Origin: Gonapodya prolifera JEL478
Lineage: Eukaryota; Monoblepharomycota; Monoblepharidomycetes; Monoblepharidales; Gonapodyaceae
Assembly: GCA_001574975.1 (NCBI GenBank)
Contig: KQ965822.1
Location: 1-64,000, forward strand
Reading direction: 5' to 3'
DNA length: 64,000 bases
The notes under the pieces were generated by a model. That model saw nothing but the letters and a program-made list of their open reading frames with translations. It had not been told where the DNA came from and made no database searches. The translations under genes and the position numbers were made by a program. Positions 56,621 through 64,000 of the stretch are shown in pieces (within the stretch, counting starts at the first letter, position 1; every line of letters begins with the position of its first letter).

Positions 56621-58374
56621 TCAGTCTCCCTTGGGCCAACCATCCTGCCCATCATTCAATATCCTCCTTCGCCCGCTGCCTCGTCTTTCACCACATTTTT
56701 GATGGTCTTTCGACGCCGGAGGAGTTTTGGCACCCTTAGCACACGAAGAGTGATGTGCTTTCAGATGCGTCCTGAGGGAGTAAGAGCGAGCAAAATCCTT
56801 GCCACAAGCTTCACAGAGGTAAGGTTTAATGTCCAAGTGGGTATTTTGGTGCCTGATGGGCAGGTGGATGTTGGGTGAATTCATGTCAAACCAAGAGGCG
56901 ACTTGCGAAGACGACACCTACCGGCGAAAATCCGCTGTGCGAGAGAACGTAGCTGTGCAGTGCTCGCAACACAACGATCTTTCTTTGATATGCACCCTGG
57001 ACCGTGAATTGGGCGTCGAAATGTGCAGGTAGAACAAAAATGAAAAGAAACAACACATCACGACCACACCGGATACATCTGCACAAAACGGTCACATTTA
57101 CACCTTTTCTAATGGACCTTCGAGTCATAAAGTGTCTTCCCGCACTCTTCAAACGGACACCGGTGTAATCTGCGATCACCGATTTAATCTTCGCGTGTGG
57201 CCCTATGCGGCCTTTCCTGCTAGCCATGATGGTCTCTTGCCACCCGTAGAGTTTGGCTCTCTTAGCACACGCGGACTCCTGGCCAGGCTCGGCAGTATTA
57301 AGGTGCCTCGTGAGGGGAGGTAGAGCGAGAGAAATTTTCGCCACAGGCGTCGCAGTGCACTATAAGGCTTAACGCCAAAGTTGCCCACTTTGTGGCTAAT
57401 GGCGAACGTCGATGTGGTGATCAATATATGCCAAACAGATTAAAGAGGCGATTACTGAGAGAAACACACCGGTGAAGATCTTGCGTACGAGAGAATGCGG
57501 CAAGGAAATACTCGCAGCGAAACGGTCTCTCTTCCGATCGGCGTGTGCGATGGAGAGGGTGAGCCTGAGATTCACGGGGAATGCTGAGGTGGTCGGTGTT
57601 CACGGAAGGAGCGTGAAGAGGCGGCGCCAGGCCAACGATATCCATCGGTCCAAAGATTCCAGCTGCTTGGTTTTTCAATTGGTGAGGAGAGATGAAAGAC
57701 TTCCCACACCCTTCGAACTCACACTGATTCCATTTGCCATCGTCCGCACTAATCCTTGGATGTGGCCTTGTCCAGGATTCTCCCTCATCGGAGTCCTCGG
57801 GATCCGCAATGACGGATCGGTTGATGATGATGGGCCAGATAGACGTAGCAGGTCGTTAGCGGAGGGTGTATGACGAACCAGTGAAGTAATGTGAAGGCGA
57901 AGAGGGTGGAGTGTACCGGGCTTTCCGCGAGACAGGCGCAGGCGGGCGGGGATCGTATAGCTCGGCTGATGGCGTTGCCAAGGGTTGCAGAGAGGCCGAC
58001 GAGTACCAGGAATATGCCGGTACGTTCGTCACCGAAGTAGTGATTTGTGACAAACACACCGATTCCCACGCCGAAGTTGCAGACCACGCCAGCTCCGCCA
58101 AGTCCGGTACGTTAGGTACGAGGGTTAGCGGGTGTGCCACGCGAAGGGCGACGGGAATACCCGGATCAGTGCGGCCAACTACGCTTGGGTGGAACATTGG
58201 GGTCGACACTTCCATGGTTGCGTGTGTGCGAATAGACACGGGATTGACTGGCATGTTGACTGGCGAGGCAACGAGCCTCGCGGTAGTGTCATCGAGGTGC
58301 GAATCCGGGATGACCAGTTGATGAGGATGTCCCGTACCACTGTCGACAGGTGGGGACAAATGGTTTGCGCTCAA
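56621..58374 (-). CDS. C2H2 zinc-finger protein, partly degenerate
   Basis: Starts within a frame open from 58374 (first in-frame ATGs lower down, for example near 58254), with a Ser/Pro/Val-rich region (PVALRVAHPLTLVPNVPDLA, PPAPVSRKARYTPPSSPSHY). Then comes a series of C2H2 units: CEFEGCGKSF..H, RPFRCEYFLAAFSRTQDLHR (a Phe stands where the second Cys is usual), HCDACGENFSRST, HRCPFEECGKTLYDSKVH, LCCEHCTATFSRTADFRR, and the best one, YLCEACGKDFARSYSLRTHL. A basic tail ends at 56621. Fingers are split by introns. A TAA lies in frame between YTLR and RPATS near 57868 and a TAG after KVH near 57130; these may sit in introns or mark decay. Likely DNA-binding in the nucleus. Confidence 0.55.
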
Positions 58375-58429
58375 TGATTATTGTGATTAGTTCAGGTTTG
58401 ACTTATTTTGCACACAAACTCTTTTGCAA

Positions 58430-58739
58430 TTAATGAAGCACATTCACACCACAGTAATTGTCATTGTCCTTGCGCTGTCCATGATGGCTGTTTCTCTTTG
58501 CTTGGATATTCATCAAGCGTCCGCTCAATGAAATATTGTCAACCATCAAGAAGGCCACCAAGTTTGATTTTTCAGGTCTCCATGGCGGGAAACTTAACAC
58601 ACGCACGTCAATCGTCAAAGAAATTCACACGCTTGAAAGTGATTTTCTCAAAATGGTCACAGTCTTTGCGGAAGCCATCAAGCGTGACGATCAGTTTTGC
58701 GTTGCGAACATTATGAATTGCGGCTTCGCACTACCGTGA
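58430..58739 (+). pseudogene. fragment of a receptor with HAMP-like segment
   Basis: A hydrophobic helix (HTTVIVIVLALSMMAVSL) runs, with a frame change near 58500, into IFIKRPLNEILSTIKKATKF, then VKEIHTLESDFLKMVTVFAE and AIKRDDQ. A membrane helix followed by RPL..I......A and a second amphipathic helix with LE..F.KM is how HAMP-like linkers look in receptor cyclases and histidine kinases. No ectodomain or output domain is adjacent. I read it as a relic or isolated exon. Confidence 0.4.
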
Positions 58740-59092
58740 CTACCCTTCAACCTGTTTACAGAAAACAAGAGCTTCAACAAAGCTTCGACATCAGGGAAAG
58801 CTTCAATCTCTGCGACAAACACGATGGAAGAATCCGGGAAACATCGCTCTTTTGAAACAAGAGAGGCATCGAGCTAAAAGAATCTTGGAAAACTCACTCG
58901 TATAAATTAAATGAACGCCAAGCTAGAACACTTGACGAATAATATCAAAATAATCTCCTTTTTTTCCTCTTCCCACGTGCAAACAAATGTAGTTCTTGCA
59001 AATTTTATTTGACAATACGTCGCATGTTCATCACATCACTGAATGTGTATAACCCAGAATGGCCTGGTACAGTTCATCAATTGAGAACCAAC
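58740..59092. other. no supported gene
   Basis: 353 bases, AT-rich, containing the 3' end region of the hydrolase gene on the minus strand. Nothing else recognised. Confidence 0.45.
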
Positions 59093-60586
59093 TCAAAGCG
59101 TCGCCAGTACCTCCTGATTCCCACCGGACACATTGATCTGTATGTCAGATCCACAGCAGCACGTAGCACCCGTCCAGTTGTAGAGCACCGCAGCGGCGTC
59201 AGGCACGTGTAGAACCTCCACGACCGGCCCGACCTTCCGCAGGAACCCCGACAAGGTCTGGATAGCCTCAACGATCGGAGCAGCCCCGGACGCGTCTTCA
59301 GAGTCTGGAATGTCGTCGGGGGATATTCCTGCCGGGTCGTGATTCCCCACTGAGCCTCCAAGGACACCGGTTGATGAACCGGCAGATCCAAGACCAGACG
59401 CCCCACCACTGGAACCACCGTTACCGCCTCCTCCTCGCTTCTTCTTGAGTGCCTCACGTAGTGCACGTCCCTTGCTCTCTCTTTCTTCTCCCTTCCCACC
59501 CGCACCAGCTGATATAGCATCTTTCAAGATCTCCTCTTCCTTGGTGTAATGGCGCACAAAAAAGTTACCCTTTCGCTCCTCCTCGATAGTCGTGAGATCG
59601 CCGTGGCCTGGAATGATGGCGGTCGCTGGAGGAAGGGTATACAAACGCTTCAGGATGGATAATTTGAGTTGAGAGAGATCGGCAAGGAGGACATCAGTGC
59701 GGCCAATATAGCGACTAAATGAAAGCGGGTATTCAGGAGTTTTCGGAACTCAAGAATACAGGAAGCACAAACCGAAAGAGGGTGTCTCCCGTGCAAAGCA
59801 CAGGCTGGTCTCCATTATCAAAGTAGAAGCAGCAGCTACCAGGAGTATGACCTGGGGTGTGAATCACTCGTCCAATGATCTTTCCTGTCTTCGGGAGTAC
59901 AATGGGGTCTCCGTGCTTGTAGAAAAACGTCGGCTCGAGTGGAAGGGAAGAAGGTGGTTGTGGGAGTCCAACGGCGCGAAAGGCTCTGGGAAGGACGGAC
60001 CAGAGAAACTGTAGGTGGTGCAGGTCGGCTTCATACCGCCTCCCTTCGAGAATTGCAATGCCTTGGCTCCCACTTTGTCTTCCCCACACAGTCCCACAAC
60101 GGCCCCCGTCTCGTCAGAAACCATCCGCGTGCCCCCCACATGGTCAAAGTGGGCGTGCGTGTGGAGGATCATTGTTGGGTAGAACCCCCTCGTTGCAACT
60201 TCGCGAAGGATGACCTCTGGGTGGCCTCCCGGATCAATAAGAAGCGCCTCACGCGTTTCTTTGTCGCCAATGCACACGAAGTTGCACGCCATTGGTCCCA
60301 CCGGAAACGTAACTGGAGTCTAAGATTAGTTTACGCGATCTCCGAGGATACGGAGACGCGAAACGCACAGATCGCAAGCGGGTGGTTATCATCGCCATTG
60401 TCTTCTGTTTCGTTGGAAGCAGTCTGCTGTGTTTCCTACCGGAACCCAAACGTGAGGAGCATCAAATGACGCTGTTGAATCATCACAGAGCAACACCGAC
60501 CAACCCACCTCCGCGTCATCTTCCCCCCCTTGCGAGAAATACGGATGCTCGTCGTCCCCATTTCCGCTCCCGTCGGAATTCATTGT
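59093..60586 (-). CDS. metallo-beta-lactamase-fold hydrolase (glyoxalase II-like)
   Basis: Start at ATG 60586 (MNSDGSGNGDDEHPYFS) is preferred over a longer GTG frame. Exon 1 ends APHVWVP; a roughly 120-bp intron follows. Exon 2 has TFPVGPMACNFVCIGD, ALLIDPGGHPEVI and the zinc motif HTHAHFDHVGG (H-x-H-x-D-H). The next exon has VIHTPGHTPGSCCFYFDNGD (third zinc His) and LCTGDTLF (bridging Asp). The last exon starts near 59710 with SDVLLADLSQLKLSILKRLY, TAIIPGHGDLTTIEEE (final His) and GNFFVRHY. It continues as a Gly-rich low-complexity insert (about 59370-59450) and an unusual Cys triplet (GATCCCGSDIQINVSG). Stop at 59093. All metal ligands are present. Likely a soluble thioesterase-type hydrolase. 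Confidence 0.87.
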
Positions 60587-60633
60587 TAGAATCCGAACTC
60601 CGGTCGACCAAAGGAGCACAAATTTCCCAAAAA

Positions 60634-62505
60634 ATGCCGCCGTGGCAGAAAGCGCCGCTGCATCCACTTATTTCGTACCTTCCGTTGCTCCTCATTCTGG
60701 CTTCAGGGGCGCCTATCGTATCGGCCTTCATTGTGAGACCCGCTTCGACTTGTAGTGCTCACAAGAGCCGAAACATACCGCACGCCATAAACGCCTTCCC
60801 ACTCCCTTCGTGCACTTCAATGTCCTCGCACCCACTTGCTCTCAAATCTCTCACACGTCCTTGTGTTCCCAGCGTGTAATTTCACGGGAGGGAATTGTAA
60901 CGAGTCAGAAACATGGGCTCCATGTTGCAGGGCGAGCGATCGCGGTCAGGACGGGGTCCAGCGTTCACCACGAACGCTACAATGGCGATGAAATGGTTCC
61001 CTGCTACAACAGTTACGGTAAGCTTCTGTTGAACCTTGAACAACTTCTCAACAACAACGACATGATAAAAATCTCGCAGGAACGCGGGAGCCCAACAGAG
61101 GAGGCCTTCCCAAAGACGGAGTCTACATCTACGATCTTCTGTTAGTGTCTTCAATCACCCTTGTCTTCAGTTTCATTATACATTGATCACATCCACCGCG
61201 CATTGAAGTCAGTCTCACTCACTCAACTCACCCTGTCAACTTTCCCCATCCCGCTCACTTGCGATTGCACGGACTGAGCCTCGTGGACGACCCCTCTGAT
61301 CCTTCTGCTGTTTTCATCCACCTCATGAACCACGCTCCCTCCGACTCATGCGTGGAGATGTTTTGCCATACACTAGGCGGCACCGACATGGAGTGGAAAT
61401 GGAGAGTGTGTGGTGAGCGTCGCTCTTTATACGACGTCTGTGGTGCGTCATCATGAACTGGTGATCAGATATGATTATCGCGCGGACCCTCACATCCACA
61501 CCCCCAACGACGTCGCCTCCGTCTCACCGACCTCGTTCTACGTGACCAACAACCACTACTTCTGCGCAAGTACACTGGTCGGTGCGGTTCTGCGTTTCTT
61601 CTTGGGGGATACCGGGAACGCGATGTACCCAAGTTGGATGAGGCTGTGGGAGGATGGGATGGGAGTTTAAAAATGACGGATGTGGTGTTCTGTGAATTGG
61701 GGAAGAAGGTGAGTACGTGGTTTGCGATCGGTGTTCCTTGCAATGAATGACCTCTTGTGAATCATGACCTCGGGTTGATGACGCCGGCAACCACGTCCAG
61801 CTCCAATGCCGAACAGCGGCCACGTCCGTCATCCGCGCAAACGGCATTCTCTTCTCCCCGGACAGCAAGACCGCCCTTGTGGACTCGTCCCGATCAGGCA
61901 CCGTGCTGTTCTCCGACCGGACCGAGACCACGAACGAGCTTCGGCAGGCCGGGGGATTGGTGAGTACCCAAAGCTCTGTGTTATCGCACGCGTGGTGTGG
62001 TCCATGAGATCTGACCGGCGTTGCGTCTCAATATGTGCAGGCGCTAGGTGCAGCGTGCGATAACCTTTCGTATGACGAGTCTTCAGGGTCGCACTATGTC
62101 GCCGTGTTTCCTGATATGGGGGCGTTGCATAAGCATTTCCTGGATCCTCTGAATACGGATAAAAATGCTCCCGGTGGTGAGTTTTTCGCATCGTTATAAT
62201 ACACGATTCAACCCTGTCCACCAGCACCCGCGAATCCTCACAGACGTGGTCAAGTTCACCTTGAACCCATCCGGTGGAGTTTCCTCATAGCTTGTGTACT
62301 ATGACACCGGCAAGTTGTCCGGTGACGTTACGATTGCTGTTTCAAGCAGCAAGCGAGGTAAGTTTCACGTACCGCTGCGCCCGGAGAAAAAATAGTCTGC
62401 TCACAGTGATGTCATGACTCGTAAGAGCTTTTTGGGAAATGTTATGTCAAATGGCTTCATCGTCTGCAAACGAGTTGTGAATCGAGAGAGTTCACCAGTC
62501 AAGTA
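60634..62505 (+). CDS. paraoxonase/arylesterase-like secreted protein, possibly damaged
   Basis: ATG 60634 gives a signal peptide (HPLISYLPLLLILASGAPIV). Exons follow with LHVAGRAIAVRTGSSVHHER, KDGVYIYDLL, LRLHGLSLVDDPSDPSAVFI, the diagnostic paraoxonase block NDVASVSPTSFYVTNNHYF, SVIRANGILFSPDSKTALVD, ACDNLSYDESSGSHYVAVFP and a final GNVMSNGFIVC. These follow the blades of the six-bladed propeller; Asn and Asp residues in NDV, ANG and DN match the calcium/active-site positions of PON enzymes. An in-frame TAG lies at about 62288-62290 (before LVYYDTG), where Gln would fit, and the last exon does not join in frame by eye. So it is either a gene with an unseen intron, a sequencing error or a recent pseudogene. 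Confidence 0.65.
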
Positions 62506-62648
62506 AAGTTCTTCGGTTACAGAATACTGTACATATCAAAGATCAGCCCTATAATACTTCGACGAATCATCTCATTTGCACCCTAGAGTCTAGATGCAGA
62601 TGCTTTTCCCTCTCCTGTGGGATTTCAGGGTATGCTTAGTCGACCCTT

Positions 62649-63004
62649 CTACACCTGCGGCTGCAGCTGATTAGCCAGAGGACTCGTCGGCCTCACTGAG
62701 GAAATGGAGACCGCGCTCGCTCCCGGGCTGGTCGCCCTCGATGGCGGGTAGAGCGGTGTGTACCGATACGCAGTTTCCAACTCAGGTAAGGGAGGTTTCG
62801 CTGCCGAGTCACTCTCGTTTTAACCCACCGGAACGAACAGGAAGGGACGATTCACTACGCACCATACTGGTAAGCCGCCTCCTGTCTCCGGTACTGCAGG
62901 TACCAGCGTAACGTAACGATGGCAGCGATGAGGACACCCAGCCCGGCAGCGCCGCCGAGAACAGCCCCCACCACGAGGCCTGAGCTTGGACCAGCATCGG
63001 ACAT
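62649..63004 (-). CDS. small single-pass membrane protein
   Basis: ATG 63004 gives MSDAGPSSGLVVGAVLGGAA, a Gly-rich helix running to VLIAAIVTLRW, then YLQYRRQEAAYQY at a donor (gtgcgt). After an intron of about 75 bp the frame continues KPPLPELETAYRYTPLYPPS and ends SPLANQLQPQV-stop at 62649. About 97 residues: outside stub, membrane helix, Pro/Ser tail with Tyr motifs. It may instead be the last two exons of a larger receptor-like gene whose front I could not find. The helix style is like that of the SH3 protein at 53463-56179. Confidence 0.55.
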
Positions 63005-63481
63005 GGGGATGATGACCACAAGAAGCGTTTTCGAAGGGAGAGCTGGTGAATTGGCTGGTTGAGGGCGTGCCTATGGCCGCGCCAACCCCCCCGCCCCAAA
63101 TGAATTAAAATGAAAGCTTCGGTTTTGGAAAGAGTGCTGGCTAGGACTACAAAAGCCAGGTGTGTTTTTTCTTCACGGAAGACACCACACCGAGCAACAC
63201 TGCCATCCGTTCCAGATTGCGCCACCTCGCTCCTCCTAGCTCTGCGTGCAATATTGCGTCTGGAATTAAAGCAGGAGCAAATCAGAAGCTCTTAAAAACA
63301 GCACTAATGCGATATTTCATACAAGATTCAAGAAAATCAAAAACTAACATTGACATTTCATACAAAATCTTGCATCCAATGCCTTGATGCTCGAGTAGAA
63401 AGCAGATCCTACGACCTGACTCGCTCTGTGGGCATACATACAAGTCAAGCAACCGGCAGCATAAATGAGTCACACACAACT
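63005..63481. other. no firm gene; possible 3' end of the right-edge gene
   Basis: 477 bases. A minus-strand frame (63282-63425: CFLLEHQGIGCKILYEMSML) follows an acceptor-like cccacag and could be the last exon of the gene at the right edge, or untranslated sequence. The left part should be promoter for the small membrane protein. Confidence 0.3.
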
Positions 63482-64000
63482 CACTTGAGGGCGATTCATT
63501 GACACGGTTGAGGCCATGGGAAACATCCTGGAACTCGCTTCCGATAGGCGGCCCTGTTTCAGACGGAAATCGTCAGACACAAAAGACAAACTTGAACCGT
63601 GGAAACGCTTGATAAACGGGGTACTTACATGGCAGTCAACGTTTCAGCAACTGACTTCTGCGCATGCTGTCCTTCCCACGTGATGTTCTCGCCATTCTCT
63701 CCTCGCCGTACGATGAATGATCACGGCGGTCACCACTGGACAGCAGAATTGCTACCTGCTTCCGAAGAGCAGCAACCACCCCGAACAAACTTTCGTTTGC
63801 TTCCTGGACCGCTTACTCTTAGCCTCCGTTCTTGCTCCAACGCCTCTTGCACCTACGCCAACGCCTTCTCTGCCTCCTCCTTTGCCTTCACTGTCTCGTC
63901 TCTTGCCCTCTCTGCCGCCTCCTTTGCCAACACCGCTGCGTGAGACGCTTATACGCTCGTTCCCTATCGCTCACAAACTCCCCGCAGCGATCAAAGACGT
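63482..64000 (-). CDS. partial coiled-coil protein, runs off the window
   Basis: Minus-strand coding sequence reaching the window edge. At about 63830-63950 it reads as a heptad helix (AVLAKEAAERARDETVKAKE, then EAEKALA and VQEALEQERRLRVSG); the antisense Ser/Ala-rich frame on the plus strand is its shadow. Further exons are likely at about 63633-63710 (GENITWEGQHAQKSVAETLT) and 63482-63555 (RLSEASSRMFPMASTVSMNR), each bounded by gtaagt or gtgagt donors. The 5' part is missing, so no family can be named. Confidence 0.45.

Overview
The window looks like a gene-dense nuclear contig from a fungus that still makes flagellated zoospores (a chytrid or a Monoblepharidomycete such as Gonapodya; the lineage is inference). 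Both strands carry closely packed protein genes split by short introns, mostly 55-80 bp, with GT..AG ends. The proteins recognised are typically eukaryotic and fungal: Rco1, Avl9, PRELI/Ups, FSH1, P450 and a phytochrome hybrid kinase. The best clue to a flagellum is a gene at 32542-33299 that resembles the LLC1/C20orf85 ciliary microtubule inner protein. No tRNA, rRNA or CRISPR was seen. Runs of N at 3055, 4210 and 16167-16170 show a draft assembly.

Layout. 1-4452: retroelement debris, with a minus-strand gag-like ORF and a plus-strand chromovirus tail ending in an LTR. 5729-9431: RCO1-like double-PHD subunit of a histone deacetylase complex. 10114-12532 (minus): AVL9 DENN protein. 12900-14107 (minus): PRELI/Ups mitochondrial lipid-transfer protein. 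14507-20641: tandem pair of cAMP-receptor-like GPCR genes; the first is split by a 3.0-kb chromovirus-type LTR element. 20804-21609: universal stress protein. 21886-26545 (minus): long coiled coil with tandem BRCT domains. 26875-29034 (minus): Baeyer-Villiger monooxygenase. 29035-32541: gene-poor, with direct repeats of about 545 bp.

32542-33299: ciliary LLC1-like gene. 33521-34441: F-box-like/helical-repeat gene. 34790-35622: acireductone dioxygenase. 36134-38248: cytochrome P450. 38477-39665: FSH1 serine hydrolase. 39778-44902: fungal-type phytochrome (PAS-GAF-PHY-HisKA-HATPase-receiver) with the biliverdin cysteine, phosphoacceptor histidine and receiver aspartate all visible. 45070-45888: small membrane protein with a long disordered tail. 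46357-47570: METTL21-type lysine methyltransferase. 47729-51471 (minus): mitochondrial PPR protein. 51991-53187: decayed MYND-finger gene. 53463-56179: single-pass membrane protein with a cysteine-rich outside and an SH3 domain inside. 56621-58374 (minus): C2H2 zinc-finger gene. 58430-58739: receptor HAMP-like relic. 59093-60586 (minus): metallo-beta-lactamase-fold hydrolase. 60634-62505: paraoxonase-like esterase. 62649-63004 (minus): small membrane protein. 63482-64000 (minus): partial coiled-coil gene.

There is no operon-like logic and no obvious biosynthetic cluster. The shared themes are signalling receptors (two cAMP-type GPCRs, a phytochrome, a membrane SH3 protein, a HAMP relic) and active insertion and decay by LTR elements. 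Exon joins were worked out by eye from splice signals and frame; starts and small exons are the least certain part.
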